64,000 nucleotides of DNA from Epiperipatus broadwayi (lineage: Eukaryota > Onychophora > Udeonychophora > Euonychophora > Peripatidae), in the NCBI GenBank assembly GCA_028023455.1, contig JAQFVV010012510.1, positions 930,001-994,000 of the forward strand, read 5' to 3'. Positions 9,191-20,868 of this stretch are shown piece after piece. The translations under genes were made by a program, and so were the position numbers. Numbering within the stretch: the stretch's first letter is position 1; the number at the start of each line of letters is the position of its first letter. The notes beneath the pieces are model-generated. The model was given only the letters and a program-made list of their open reading frames with translations, searched no databases and was not told where the DNA came from.

Positions 9191-10984
9191 ATCCCATTAA
9201 TTCTTGTAGATATATGATTTCCATACATACACTTTATTTTTAAAACAATATTTCTACCATTCTATTAAGCTATTATATTTAAATCTCACCATTATTAAAT
9301 TTATGTTTATATGTTTTCCCTAATCTCACATAGCATTTTATATTTTAAATATAATCAGTAAAAATATTTAAATTATATTTACGGTACTTCTTTATCAAAC
9401 TTGCTTGAAAATCGTTCATATTAAAGCTAAAAAAAAAAAAATTTTATTTCTTCTTCAGTCACTTAATGTTCTATTTTAAAGTAAAACAATTACTACTCTG
9501 TTTAATAAATATTCATAGACGACAATCCTTGGTTTTCACAATATTGTATACAATTATTAATTCATGATATTCTCTTCTACTATTGTCTGCTAGTATTTTC
9601 CCGCGCGATTGTTCCCGATGCATCTTCTAGGTATTTTATTTAAATCTTCAATAAATTTCCGGTTTCCATGGATCCATTTTCATTAAGTAATTTAATTTTA
9701 TCTTTTCTAGATCAAGCATTTCCTCCATTGAATACTTTATATTTTAATTAATTCCTATTAGATAAAGTTTTTCAGTTCCTTTCCATAAAATACATAATAG
9801 CACTTTATATTCTTCTTTACTTTTCTTTATTTTAAAATTCTGGTACTATATTTTTAATAATGTTTTTCCCTTAAAAGATAAACATTCTTTCTTCATTTAT
9901 ACTTTCTTTATAATAAAACGCATATTAAATTTTTCCATAGAGAAGAATAAATAACCTTAAATTAGCCTTATAAATTTGTGCGTCATAATTTTTTCCTGAC
10001 GGCAGGTAACTTCTCTTTTAAATTTTCATATAGTGTCCAAATTATATTTCTTTGAGTTATAATGATAAATTTCCGGTTGAGCATAAATAAAGCTGTATTA
10101 AGACAATTCCCAAATATTTTTCCTTCAGCAATATTTTTAGGTACTTTTCCTTGTACTTCCATCTCTACTGTAGGTTTTTGGTTAAACTTGAATAAAATTC
10201 CCTGGTAAGATATCTTTTAAAATTAGCAATCCATGTCGAAGCAGTCAAAATATATTATATGTTACAGAAGAACTTTTAAAATAAATACTAAATTTTAAAT
10301 TTATATCACTTTTCCAGCTACGGTGTTATCAGCTAAAATTATGTTACTTTCTCTTTCACTTACACATTACTTCTCCCCGCTTCGTATAATTCTTATATTT
10401 TGTCTGCTAATTTACCCCCGTTGATTGGCTAATAACTTTATTTTAGCGTGAACAAATTTATCCATTTAGTTATATAACAGATTAGACTTTTAAAATAAAG
10501 AATTGATGACGTCATGTCTCAAAATATTATTTAGACTAGTATTTTTAAATTCAATTATAGTTTTATAAAATTATTTAAACTTTTAAAACAATTATTAAAA
10601 CAATATTTAATATTTTAACTTTTACTTTAATGATCGATGGCAATTATATTTAGTTTCAAATTCACAAACTTTATTATTATTTTAACAAGCGTGTGTGTGA
10701 AGGTATATAATATACAGTCACGTGTTTACTAACTTTATCAAATAATTTTTTATTTACGTCTCGGTCTAAATTACCAAAACTGATGTTTTATAAAAATTTG
10801 GAAAATAATTAAAACTTGTAGAACTAAACATAATTCTCACCATCCTAAAGTTTATTAATAAAATATACTCTATTAATTTTGAATATTAAATATAATTATA
10901 ACACTACATATAGCATTTATTTAATTTATTAGTTTTAAAAATATTATATTCAAATTATTATTATACTTTTAACTATTCATAGCT
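9191..10984. other. AT-rich stretch without a recognised gene
   Basis: A minus-strand frame of about 59 codons begins MEVQGKVPKNIAEGKIFG (around 10170-9990); I cannot assign it. A perfect CRE-type palindrome, TGACGTCA, lies at 10507-10514. No direct or inverted repeat of length was found. Confidence 0.4.
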
Positions 10985-11995
10985 GTGTTATTTTATATGG
11001 CCAGCTTTTACAACCATAAGCAAGGATGTAATTAAGTCTAAAATTGAAAACATAATATTTTCTATATAATCATATAGATCTGAATTCAGGGCAGTTCCCA
11101 TACATTTTGGTGTCTTGGGTTTTTTAATAACCATATAACCATAGCCACCAGTATCCTATTAGGCAGGATTGATATTAAACATCTCATGATCACCATTTCT
11201 TATGTTTGCTCATAACTGTTATTAAACATGCAAAACTCTCCATGATTATTTAAATATTTTAATCTATTTATAGTTTTCTAACATCTGTTAAAGTGACGAA
11301 GATATATTTTTGATATATTTAACAGATTTTTATTTCTGCTAATTTTTTTTAAAAAACGTTTTTCATTTCTTACATAAATATTTCAAATATAGAATTATAT
11401 ATAAAGAAATAATATTTTTTTTTTCAATACATTTTTAGTGCCACTCAGTGAAAGCCAGAATAATCAATGGATGCCAGAAGGCTTCTGCATAAAAATCCTA
11501 TCTAGTGCCTACTCATCCAATATCTCCAGACTAGTTTCTAGCTTGTGGTTTCATCAGAGAGGAGCCTTGGAACTGAGAGCATTGCACCAAAACACCAAAA
11601 TGTATGGGTACTGAACTGAGTTCAGACCTATATGACTATATAAGCTAATGAGCTTGGATTGAAATATTGTGTTTTCAGTTTGGACTTATAGTTTTGTAGT
11701 TAAGTAGAGATAAAATGTGGCTGATCTATGTGCAATGCTCTCAGATCCAAGGCTCTTCACTGATGAAAACCACAAGCTAGAAACTAGTATGGGGATATTG
11801 GATGAGTAGGCACTAGATAGGGATTTTATGTACAAGCCTTCTGGCATCCATTGACTACTCTGGCTTGCACTTAGTGGCACTACTGTATGGCGAGTTTTGC
11901 CTGTTTTAATAACAGTTATGAGCAAGCATAAGAAATGGTGATCATGTGATCTTTGGATCCAAATAATCCATGGTTGTACATCAGTATTCATTTCA
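10985..11995. repeat. FB1, longest copy, interrupted
   Basis: Left arm 10985-11575, right arm about 11590-11990. It includes the outer segment (CACCAAAATGTATGGG in both orientations) and the core arms ending in a TCAGAGAGGAGCC centre. Between CTCCAT (about 11250) and AGTGCCAC (about 11429) some 180 nt of unrelated AT-rich DNA replace the few bases expected from other copies, so a small insertion has landed in the left arm. Confidence 0.75.
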
Positions 11996-12720
11996 AATGC
12001 ATCAAATTTTCTACATGTAGTAATAACACTATTTTAGTACATCGTATAGAAACTGTATAATGCAAATAAACTTTAGTGGAAATAGAAATTAATTAATTTT
12101 AAAGAATACCATAGATCTGTTTGAGTCGTATGACTTGAGTGAATCAGTAAAAGTAATATCTAAATCATTTTTTTATATTTCTTCTATTTGTCTGGCAACA
12201 TAAACAATGTCTATATTTCTTCTTAAAACCACACTGTCACATAACTATTTATCTATGATTCTAAACAATATATTCAACAAAATCAAAAAGTACTTTAGTT
12301 GTAGAGGATAATAATATTCCATGAAAATTACTGTAAATATATCTATTCCTCATTATTTTAAAAATTAAAACAATAGAAACATCATTAAAATAAGATAGCA
12401 CCACTTCACGAGTTTGTATGTTTTTAAAAATTTTAATATTCTTCATGTTATTAAATATTTTAAAATTTCTTTAGGCATCTCATTATAATTTATTCTTTCT
12501 ATTTTTAGGATTTCAAAGAACTGTTATAACTTCACTAAGCTGGATAATTTTACATTGTGCAAAAATTCAGTAGCAGCATAATACCGTATGAGTTTATAGC
12601 ACCAAGACCATTATTTCCAACAACTTTTGTTCAAAGTCTACTGTTCATACTAAGATATTAATAAAGTCTTCAAGAAGAAAAAAAAAAGATCTTTTAATGG
12701 CATGTTGCAATAATGTCTTG
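11996..12720. other. AT-rich spacer, nothing recognised
   Basis: No coding frame with family motifs and no repeat partner seen in this window. Confidence 0.5.
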
Positions 12721-12823
12721 CATTGGTGGTCGAGAGGTCAGCGCGACTGCCTTGCACTTGCAGGCAGTTGCCCGGGTTGCGGGTTCGCATCCCGGCCGAT
12801 GCTATGACACTTAAAAAAAAAAC
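12721..12823 (+). repeat. tRNA-derived SINE, family S1
   Basis: A-box-like TGGTCGAGAGGTCAG and B-box-like GGGTTCGCATCCC are spaced as in a tRNA-type RNA polymerase III promoter. The unit ends in CGATGCTATGACAC and an A tract. The tail is shared with 43746-43849 and 48841-48909, which defines a family. The A tract and lack of a clean anticodon arm argue against a working tRNA gene. Confidence 0.75.
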
Positions 12824-13494
12824 CCATGAATAAAGGCTTTTATCCCCTAACTTCTCTCATTCTAATATCGGAGCATATGCACTAATACTATGAGCACTGG
12901 TACCATTGTGCAAGTTGAGTTTTAACAATGTTACCATTTCATTGATACAATAAGGAATTTCAAGAATTAACACGATTAAATTAGACTACAGAATATTCAA
13001 CATCCATTTGCTTTTCACTTATTGATCCATCCTTCCAAAAGAATTTGTAGTTATCTATTCTACTAAACTTCTTTCCTCTGGAAGACAAATTTCCTTAACA
13101 GCAGTTATATGTATCTTAAATTTTAACAGCTCCCTTAGCCACAAGAGCAATCTGGTCTTGAAGAGTTTGCATCACAGAAGTTTACACATTTCATGTACCT
13201 ATATTTAGGCAAAAAATTAGATTTGCAATATTTAATTTTAGTACTAACGTTGCTTCGTGCTTTGCCGATGCTTTTGTCGTTTTGTATTCGGACATTGCTT
13301 GAATATTTTTAACCTTGTACCATAAATGCTTGGGATTCTACTTAAAAAAAGTGGGTCAGATCTTAATCAGTAATTCTTTTTAATTCTCTCAAATATATAA
13401 TTATTTTAGCTACTTTCTTCATGAAATTTTAATAAAACAACCATTTTTTACAAAATTCAAACTTGTAATTAAGTCTTACAAAATATAAAAATTA
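12824..13494. other. Spacer, nothing recognised
   Basis: No motif-bearing frame and no repeat partner found. Confidence 0.45.
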
Positions 13495-13660
13495 TTTAGA
13501 TTGTGTAATTAGAAGGGATTTGAACTCAGACTTTCAAGTTCCCTATAGCTCTCCACTCTATCTTCTACAACCTGATATACATGACCACACACATATGAAA
13601 AAGATAAATCATTAATATATATATTTCGTGCTGAACCAACCTTCATCAAGTGGTCTAGAT
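13495..13660. repeat. FB2 foldback repeat, left part, split by hAT-1
   Basis: It matches 46485-46650, starting at AAGGGATTTGAAC and passing CCACTCTATC to a TCATCAAGTGGTC end. The match resumes at 17092 after the transposon (TCATCATCTCCCA). The undisturbed copy at 46 kb reads straight across the junction (GGTCCAGATCATTATCTCCC), showing the empty site. The last eight bases, 13653-13660, are the hAT target duplication. Confidence 0.8.
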
Positions 13661-14025
13661 CAGGGGTCGGCAACCTATGGCACCCGTGCCATGCTTGGCA
13701 CGTCAGTGATTATCAATGGCACTCAGAATAAATTGAAATAGTAAAAAAATATATTTTAATTACAGCGTCTTTTTTGTCTTGTTTTCACATTCAACATTAA
13801 ATTTATGATTAAATCATTATTTATCAGAAAATAATACACTTTGACTTCTTTAAAATATATTTTTGTTTGCAAGCGAAATAAATTCTACATATTTAGATTT
13901 TACTTCTGATAATATTAAAAAATGAGATCGTAATCCAAATAAAAAGCTTATTACGTTATCAATTCTAGAAAGCTATTTTTGGTAGTTGAATGGTAAATAA
14001 TCGATGCTCATTGATGATGCTTCTT

Positions 14026-14790
14026 TCAAGTTTTTATATGAGAGATGCAAAAAGTAAAATGAAAATGTTTGATAGGTTGCAGTTTCTGGATAATAAAAGA
14101 ATAGCTAAAATAGTATTTAATTGGGTTACGAAGGGTTACGAATAAAGGGCAGGCAACAAGATGGGTGAAAAAGGTAACGCGGTATGCAAAAGATTTGGAT
14201 AAAAAATTTATATCGGTATACTTGTACAAAAGGTGGGATGATTGTATTAGTAGGATTGTTGAGTGTTATAGTGGTAAGAAATGGGATAAAAGAATAGATG
14301 CATTAATAAAGAATAGGGAGTTGGAGAAATGGAGAACTAGTATGGAGAGTAAAAAGAGTTTAAATTTATATAGAAGTAAATGGAACATTGGGTGTGAATT
14401 AATTTATGATAATAGCAAGGAAAGTAGTTTATTGTTTAAGGCTTGAATGGGATCTTTAGCAACAAGAGAATATACATGTAAAATAGAAAAATATGGATGA
14501 TTTAATCTGCAAGTTGTGTAAGGAAGGCATAAAAAATATTAGGGATCTGTTAATTGAATATAAATGCTTGAAAGCAGAAAGGGTACAAATAATAGATAGA
14601 AGTTATGGAAGAATAAATATGAACAAAGTGATTATACAGAAAGTGGGTTATTGGTTTTTGTACTGGGTTTGGGAAAAGATAAGGGGGGTTTAGATATAAA
14701 TGCCATCGAGTTGACAAAGATTATGTTGTGGAAAAGGGATGGAGCAGATTATGGGAAAACTTAGGGTGGTGAATGGAAAGAGAAGATAAA
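14026..14790 (+). pseudogene. LINE 3' ORF fragment inside hAT-1
   Basis: From TTTTTATATGAGAGATGC onward the sequence parallels 55770-56095 of the large LINE and then extends past it. Frame 14165-14446 gives KKVTRYAKDLDKKFISVYLY and the following region; the LINE at 55.9 kb encodes the matching residues. Frame 14493-14693 adds a possible zinc-finger-like cysteine pair (CKLCKEGIKNIRDLL), a position where the C-terminus of several LINE clades carries a CCHC finger, here with His and the last Cys missing. The fragment supplies the 3' end lacking in the larger copy. Several stops make it non-functional. Confidence 0.7.
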
Positions 14791-14885
14791 GTGGCCAGCA
14801 GGTTTCTCTGGGCATAGTTGCTGAGAAATTCCTGACTCCATTTAACTAAGAAGTCACAGTGCATCACATCACATCTCATGGCATA
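14790..14885 (+). repeat. FB4-related fragment
   Basis: CAGGTTTCTCTGGGCATAGT and the next 60 nt match 27255-27340, part of the right arm of foldback FB4. Whether it came with the LINE fragment or separately is unclear. Confidence 0.55.
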
Positions 14886-14905
14886 CTGGCTGAGAGATTC
14901 CCTAA

Positions 14906-16679
14906 ATGTCCCACAAAACACGAAAACGTGATATTCACTCTTTTCAAGATTCTTGGACAAATGAAAATGGATCTGTACAGCAAAAAGATCATGCTGTGTG
15001 TACATTATGCTGTGAAAGTATTATGTATCATACTTCAAGTGTACAAAGACATTATCAAACTAAACATGTTCATGTTAAAAAACTCAGATGAGAAAAGTGA
15101 AGCTATAAAAAGAGCTGTTTCTGATTTTAAGAAACAAACTACTTATTTTAATCAAATAAATGGAACCCAAAATAAAGCCACCAAATGTAGTTATACAATT
15201 GCTCATTGTGTGGTTTGGAAAGGAAAACCTTTCACAGATGGACAATTCATCAAAGAAACGGTTTCTAGTGATCTATCAAATAAACGAACAATACTGTCTC
15301 AAATTTGAGAAATACCAGCTTCTGCAAAAATCAACTGACATGGCCAAAGATGTAACAACAAAACAGAAAAACAGTTTACAACAAGCTGTTGCATTCAGTA
15401 TTGCTGTTGATGAAAACATTCTGTGGCGAACCTAGCAATAGTTGCACAATATCATATTTATGACGAATTGTGTTGCTTGATTCCTCTCATTGGTACAACA
15501 AAGGCATTTTTCAATTATTTTGAAAATCAGAAAATTAACATAAATAAAATATTTAGTGTTACGACTGATGCCAGCCATGCAATGGTCGGAAAGAAAAAGG
15601 GATTTGTTAAACTTCTTGAAAACCATATTAAACATCCAATGTTGAGTTTCCACTGCATTATACTCCAGGAAAATTTAGTTGCAAAAATCTCATCACAATT
15701 CTTGAATTCTGTAGTGGACACTGTCATTAAAATAATTAATTTCATAGTTTATCATTCTTCATTAACACATAGGCAATTTAAATCCCTTTTGCAAAAAATA
15801 AATAGTGCATATATAGACCTCCCTCTATACAGCAATGTTCATTGGATTAATCAAGGTACTGTCTTGAACAGGTTTGTATCATGTCTAAAAAAAATCAAGA
15901 TGTTTCTTGATGAAAAAGAACATTATCCGGAAATAAATGATGAAGACTGGTTATGCAAATTGATGTTTCTGACCAATATAACTCAACACCTGAATGAGTT
16001 AAACTTGCATTTGCAAGGGAAGGATCAAATAGTAATAGAACTTTTTGAATATTGGTAAGAATTTGCATCAAAATTAGATACATTTTGCCATAATATTTCC
16101 ACTAACACCTACGAGTACTTTTCAAATGTAAAGGCCCATGCAAATCAATTTAACACTAAAAAAGATGAACTTCAAAAATATATTGAAGCTCTCAGAGAAG
16201 AATTTTCCAAACGACGTGAAGACTTCCAAATACACACACCTATATTTTCTTTCCTCATCAAACCTGACTTAATTGATTTAAAGATGACTCCATTTGATTT
16301 ATCTATTTTTGAGTGGATGGATGTTGATAGTTATGAAATGGAACTAATCAAATTAATGTCATCAGAATTGTGGAAAACTAAATTTGTAGAAATGTGGAAA
16401 ACTCTTGAAGGGAACTCGTTAGCTGTCATTCTCAATTGTTGGATATCATTACCTGAAAGATTTAATTCTTTGAAAGAAACTGCTTGTGTTCTGCTTTTGG
16501 CATTTCATTCAACTTACTTATGTGAACAAATTTTCTCACATATGAAAAATATTTTGAGTTCACAAAGAAGTTGCTTAACCCCTAAACATTCAAAAACATG
16601 CACAAAGCTAAAAGTGACCAATTACATATCTGACATTGAGCAATTGAACAAAGAGGTACAAGGGCAAGGTTCACATTAA
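14906..16679 (+). pseudogene. hAT transposase with BED finger (GTF2IRD2/ZBED-like)
   Basis: The start MSHKTRKRDIHS leads into a BED-type zinc finger: CTLCCES, then HTSSVQRHYQTKH, within residues 30-60. The frame then shifts near 15090 and again near 15270-15420. From 15423 a 211-codon frame covers the RNase H-like catalytic region (TTDASHAMVGKKKG; LYSNVHWINQGTVLNRF), broken by a stop at 16058. The end, 16284-16679, holds the hAT dimerisation motif (FHSTYLCEQIFSHMK). Total length fits the roughly 600-aa family of BED-hAT transposases related to GTF2IRD2 and ZBED proteins. It would cut and join the element ends in the nucleus, but at least three disruptions inactivate it. Confidence 0.85.
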
Positions 16680-16887
16680 TTCATTTTAATAATAAAAAAT
16701 GGCTAATCATATTAGAATTCATATTTTTTCTTATTTAAATTATATATTTTGTATAGGTAAAAAGTTGTAATTTATAATTTGTAATATAATTTTTAATAAG
16801 CATGTTAAAAATTACAAATTTAAAAAAAAAGGTACTTTTCACATGATTCTAAGTATTTTAAAATACTGAATGATCAATAATATAAGA

Positions 16888-16982
16888 TCCAGTTATAATG
16901 GACTTCAAATGTATGTATTATATAGTAATATATATTATATACTATATATTTATATAACTTTGAAGCCCATTATAACTGAACC
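16888..16982. repeat. Small palindromic element
   Basis: CCAGTTATAATGGACTTCAAA on the left and its near reverse complement (TTTGAAGCCCATTATAACTG) on the right flank a TA-rich loop. It may be a miniature inverted-repeat element inserted near the 3' end of hAT-1. Confidence 0.6.
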
Positions 16983-17091
16983 AATTTTGATAATATAATA
17001 TGATTGGTAAAATCATGTTGGCATGCAGAATAACATTGTAACATAAATTTGGCACCATACTACTAAAAGGTTGCTAACCCCTGGTCTAGGT

Positions 17092-17169
17092 CATCATCTC
17101 CCAAATATATCAGTGCAGTTTATATTAATTAAATAAAGTTCACTATGGGCAATATACTTGTATTTAAAT
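17092..17169. repeat. FB2 repeat, continuation after hAT-1
   Basis: It resumes the FB2 match interrupted at 13660 and runs to the target duplication of the second Gypsy element at 17170. Confidence 0.6.
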
Positions 17170-17174
17170 ATTAC

Positions 17175-17852
17175 TGCAGTATTCAAGGTCAAGAAAGGTA
17201 TACATATGTAATGTATAATGAATATGTAATATAATAATAATAATTGTATAATAATAAGAGTATGTAAAATAAGAATAATTGTATAATAATAATAGTACAA
17301 TAATGTAGAATAAAACTGATAACTGTAATGTATAATGAATGTATAATGAATTGTATAATAATAAGAGTACAATAATAAATGTAGAATAAAAGTAATAACT
17401 GTAATATATAATGAATATATAAAATGGGAATAACTGTATAGGAATTATGTATAACGATTGTGTAAAATTACAATGTTGTTAAATCATAGAAAGCTCAGCT
17501 GACCTTATAGGTTCAGAAAACTGTGTAAAAAAACCATATATGGTGAGAAATGTAAAAATACTGCGTGTATGTGAAAACGTATGTGAAAACACCATATATG
17601 GTTAGGAATGTAAAAGACTCCAGAAGTCTTGAGGGGTATATAAACCCCCATAACCTGATCTAATTGTTCTGAGTTTTAATTATAAGTCAGAGATTCCTGC
17701 CTCTGTAAGTCCAAAAGAAGGACCTTTTATTATTTTATTATGCCTTATAATAGGCAATGTATATAGTTAAAATTATTCATATTAAACTATAATCTTACCA
17801 TCTCAATTCTGCCTTTGTCCATTTATTTACTTGTTGATCATAAGTCATGGCA
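17175..17852 (+). repeat. 5' LTR of Gypsy element 2
   Basis: Contains TATATAAA at 17637-17644 framed by GGGG and CCCC, an ATTAAA signal near 17788, and an internal array of AATAATTGTATAATAATAAG-type units near its start. It lacks a segment of about 28 nt (around GGACTAGGGTTATTATATGC) that the 3' LTR has. Confidence 0.85.
17637..17644 (+). promoter_or_regulatory. TATA box of LTR 2
   Basis: TATATAAA sits in a GGGG...CCCC frame that is conserved in the partner LTR at 20363-20370. It is the likely RNA polymerase II core promoter of the element. Confidence 0.6.
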
Positions 17853-17885
17853 AATTGGTGCAGTCGAAACAGGAATCGAATCTGA
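17853..17885 (+). other. Primer-binding region
   Basis: The sequence following the 5' LTR, AATTGGTGCAGTCGAAACAG, is where a tRNA primer would anneal. I cannot name the tRNA. Confidence 0.4.
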
Positions 17886-18017
17886 AAGAAAGTGGCAGTC
17901 AATACCGGAAAGGAACTACAGAAAAAATTTGCTCGGTCATCATAGGATCGAATCTGGAAATAATTGCCTAAACAGCAAGCTGAGACAAATCATAAGTGGA
18001 TTTGAATCAACAAAGAA

Positions 18018-18740
18018 ATGGCAAGCATATTACAAGTTAGTATATGCGAGTTTAATTTAGAAAACCCGAGTAATTGGCCACTGTATGTTCAGAGGATCAA
18101 ATACTACTTTACACTAAATAGTATTACCGAGAATACTGTAAAAGTAGCCTCATTACTTTGCTTCACAGGCCAGAGAGTAATCGAAATAGCTAACAAACTG
18201 TGTGGAAATTCGCCGGCAACACAGAAATATGATGAGCTCGTAACACAGCTAAATGAATATTTTAATCCCCAGCCATCCAAGTTTATTGATCAATTGCACT
18301 TTAGAGGTAGAAGGCAAAAAAAAAAATGACAAAGTAAAAGAATATGACATTGGTTTAAGAGAGATGGTAAAACCATGCCTTTACAGTAAATATTTAGAGG
18401 AAGCTCTTCTAGAATAGCTATTATATGGAATAATTGATGGCCAGTTTAGGCAGATCTTATTAGTAATAAAAGATCTAACTTATGAGGAAGCTATCAGATG
18501 TGGAACAGCTTATGAACTGCTGCTTGACCAAGCAAGAGAGTTCAGAAGTTTCACGAGACCAGAACCACTTCATACTACAATTTTTAAAACATTTGGAGTT
18601 AAATCCAAAACAGATAAACAAATTAATTGTTTCCGATGTGGAAAAATTGGCACAAAGGCCGTGATTACAATTTGTCAGAAAGTGAAAGTTATCGGAAAAT
18701 AACCGAGTATTCTGAAAGATGGCACCACCATACAAAGCCG
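18018..18740 (+). pseudogene. Gypsy gag remnant
   Basis: The ATG at 18018 opens a frame of 103 codons (MASILQVSICEFNLENPSNW). Its capsid-like region has the usual Gypsy landmarks: NWPLYVQRIKYYF, KVASLLCFTGQRV and QLNEYFNPQPSKFI. The frame is lost at an A run (18317-18326). The remainder is broken by stops, and ends in a single CCHC knuckle around 18622-18667 (CFRCGK, then HKGRDY, with Tyr at the last Cys and a frameshift in the middle). Gag would form the particle that carries the RNA. Confidence 0.75.
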
Positions 18741-18819
18741 AGCAGAGAATTTCAGTGCAGAGCGATGAAAAGTAGGTACATAAAAAGTGCTACTATAGAC
18801 GAATCTGATCAAATTACAA

Positions 18820-19100
18820 TAAACATAAAAAAAATCGACATAGAATCGCAAGTCAAAAATAACTACCCCAGCTTGTTCAAAAAAGAACCAGGAAACTAAA
18901 AAACTCGCACGTGGATATAGAGTTAAGAGACAGAGCAAAACCTATTGTAACAAAATCTCAGAAAGTACCTATAGCCCAGCAAAGAAAGGTTGATGAAAAA
19001 CTAGATGAACTAACGGAACAAGGAATATTGAGACCAGTCATAAATTGCAATGTTCAGCTAGGACTAAATAGTATTAATAATCGAATTATAGCAGAATGAA
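18820..19100 (+). pseudogene. Reverse transcriptase N-terminal fragment
   Basis: From about 18827 the plus strand reads IDIESQVKNNYPSLFKK, then VDIELRDRAKPIVTKSQKVP and DEKLDELTEQGILRPV. This is the conserved opening of Gypsy reverse transcriptase, just before the fingers domain. The frame ends at 19099 and jumps to integrase, so a large deletion removed the catalytic palm. Confidence 0.7.
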
Positions 19101-19900
19101 CTAACACAGACTCCGGATACAGAGTTCTTAAAAATTGGATAAGAACCAAATGGCCCGCTAGATGTCCTCCCTACCTAGATAAAGGTTTGTGGAAAGTACG
19201 CGAAAGGCTATCCGTAAACAAAAGCTGTATATTGATGAACAACAAAGTGCTTATATCTAGTGATGGTCGCATAAAAATACTTAGATTACTACATCAGACT
19301 CATCCAGGGATAGTTAGAGCAAAAAACCTGGCATGCAACTGTGTATGGTAGCCAGGAATAAATAGAGACATCGAGCTATATATTAAAAATTGTGATAAAT
19401 GCCAAATGCCAACTGAACTTCTGTTTCATAAGAAAATACGAAACAAATGATCAATCTTGCTGCCTCCCAGACAAAAAAGTAACGAGAGAGTAATGGGAGG
19501 GAAAGGTTTTGAAATAGGTGACAATGTTTGGTCACTGAACAAAAATAAAAAGACTTTTGAAAAAGCAACCATGACAAGTAAAATTGCAAATCAATTAGCT
19601 GAAATTGAAACTGATGAGTGTGTAAAACTGCGGAAACCTAAAAATCAGCTGAGAAGATGAGATCTGCCAACAGTAAATAATGGAAATGTGGAAGCACGAT
19701 CTACAGCATCAACCAGTCTGGAGATTGACAATCCCAAAGTCAAAGAATTGCCAACAGATGAAAACACTTCCGAAGCCGAGATAGCCGCATCGAAACCACC
19801 ATCAACAAACAGCAAATTGGCAAAGCACAGCAAAGACCGCCAGCAACCGGCAAGAACTAGAAGGCCCCCGTCTCATCTCAAAGACTATGTTAAGTGAAAA
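19101..19900 (+). pseudogene. Integrase zinc head and pol tail
   Basis: Around 19285-19410 the plus strand gives LLHQTHPGIVRAKNLAC and, after a stop, NCDKCQMP: the HHCC zinc-binding head of Gypsy integrase. The D,D,E core should follow but is absent; the sequence goes directly to a tail (19457-19660) with FEIGDNVWSLNK, the segment that normally precedes the GPY/F module. A polar end with many Ser, Thr and Glu (19688-19897) closes the region. Integrase would insert the cDNA; this copy cannot. Confidence 0.7.
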
Positions 19901-19911
19901 ATCTTACTTCT

Positions 19912-19926
19912 GGAGTGAGGGAGGAG
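19912..19926 (+). other. Polypurine tract
   Basis: GGAGTGAGGGAGGAG directly abuts the TG of the 3' LTR, the standard plus-strand priming site. Confidence 0.8.
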
Positions 19927-20607
19927 TGCAGTATTCAAGGTCAAGAAAGGTATACATATGTAATGTATAATGAATATGTAAAATAATAATAATAATTGTA
20001 TAATAATAAGAGTACAATAATGTAGAATAAAACTAATAACTATAATGTATAATGAATATGTAAAATAAGAATAATAATTGTATAATAATAAGAGTACAAT
20101 AATAAATGTAGAATAAAAGTAATAACTGTAATATATAATGAATATGTAAAATGGGAATAACTGTATAGCAATTATGTATAACGATTGTGTAAAATTACAA
20201 TGTTGTTAAGTCATAGAAAGCCCAGCTAACCTTATATGGTCAGAAAACTGTGTAAAATACCATATATGGTGAGAAATGTAAAAATACTGCGTGTATGTGA
20301 AAACGTATGTGAAAACACCATATATGGTTAGAAATGTAAAAGACTCCAGAAGTCTTGAGGGGTATATAAACCCCCAGAACCTGATCTAATTGTTCTGAGT
20401 TTTAATTATAAGTCAGAGACTCCTGCCTCTCTAAGTCCAAAAGCAGGACTAGGGTTATTATATGCAGGTCACCACGACCTTTTATTATTTTATTGCGCCT
20501 TATAATAGGCAATGTATATAGTTAAAATTATTCATATTAAACTATAATCTTACCATCTCAATACTGCCTTTGTCCATTTATTTACTTGCTGGTCATAAGT
20601 CACAGCA
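19927..20607 (+). repeat. 3' LTR of Gypsy element 2
   Basis: Direct repeat of 17175-17852 with modest divergence, including point changes and the 28-nt difference. TATATAAA at 20363-20370 is conserved. It ends CACAGCA before the attac duplication. Confidence 0.85.
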
Positions 20608-20662
20608 ATTACATATTTAGTTTATATTTCTTTTAACGTGTTTTACATATTAAATATTCAGA

Positions 20663-20688
20663 CCCCCCCCCCCTTTTTTTTTTTTTTT
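20663..20688 (+). repeat. C11-T15 homopolymer block
   Basis: Eleven C are followed by fifteen T. The opposite strand carries an A run then a G run. Similar C runs occur at 21431, 24089 and 31812. Confidence 0.9.
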
Positions 20689-20868
20689 ATCAAACCATTT
20701 ATAGTACAAAAATGTACTAAAGAAAGTTAAAGAAAAAGACTACTAATATTTTTCTATTATTCTTGGTAATATATTAATAGTTTTTCTGTTTCTATAAATA
20801 TATAAATGAAATTAATAAATCGATATATCTTTGTTCTCTGATTAATGAATCTCCATAAAAATTGACTT

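Larger units (their letters stand above)
13661..17083 (+). mobile_element. hAT DNA transposon 1 (BED-type)
   Basis: Terminal inverted repeats CAGGGGTCGGCAACC (left) and, reading inward from the right, CAGGGGTTAGCAACC differ at two of 15 positions. They are flanked by 8-bp target duplications gtctagat (13653-13660) and gtctaggt (17084-17091). The subterminal GGCACCCGTGCCATG-type sequence is typical of vertebrate and invertebrate Charlie-like hATs. The element encodes a broken BED-finger transposase (14906-16679). A LINE fragment (about 14026-14790) and a small palindrome (16888-16982) are inserted in it. It lies inside an FB2 repeat. Confidence 0.9.
17175..20607 (+). mobile_element. Ty3/Gypsy LTR retrotransposon 2, internally deleted
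   Basis: LTRs 17175-17852 and 19927-20607 begin TGCAG and end GCA, flanked by a 5-bp duplication attac at 17170-17174 and 20608-20612. The interior of only about 2.07 kb holds gag, the first part of reverse transcriptase, the zinc-binding head of integrase and a pol tail. The RT active site, RNase H and integrase core are missing. A purine tract precedes the 3' LTR. The usual interior of such elements is about 4-5 kb, so this is a deletion derivative. With the promoter, purine tract and gag region still present, it could have been moved by a relative. Confidence 0.9.

Noticed and set aside
12721-12800. Functional tRNA gene
   Set aside because: A and B boxes are present, but it ends in the shared SINE tail and A tract, and relatives have TSDs.
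17094-17372. Tyr-rich 92-codon minus frame
   Set aside because: It is only the LTR's AT-rich tandem units read backwards.
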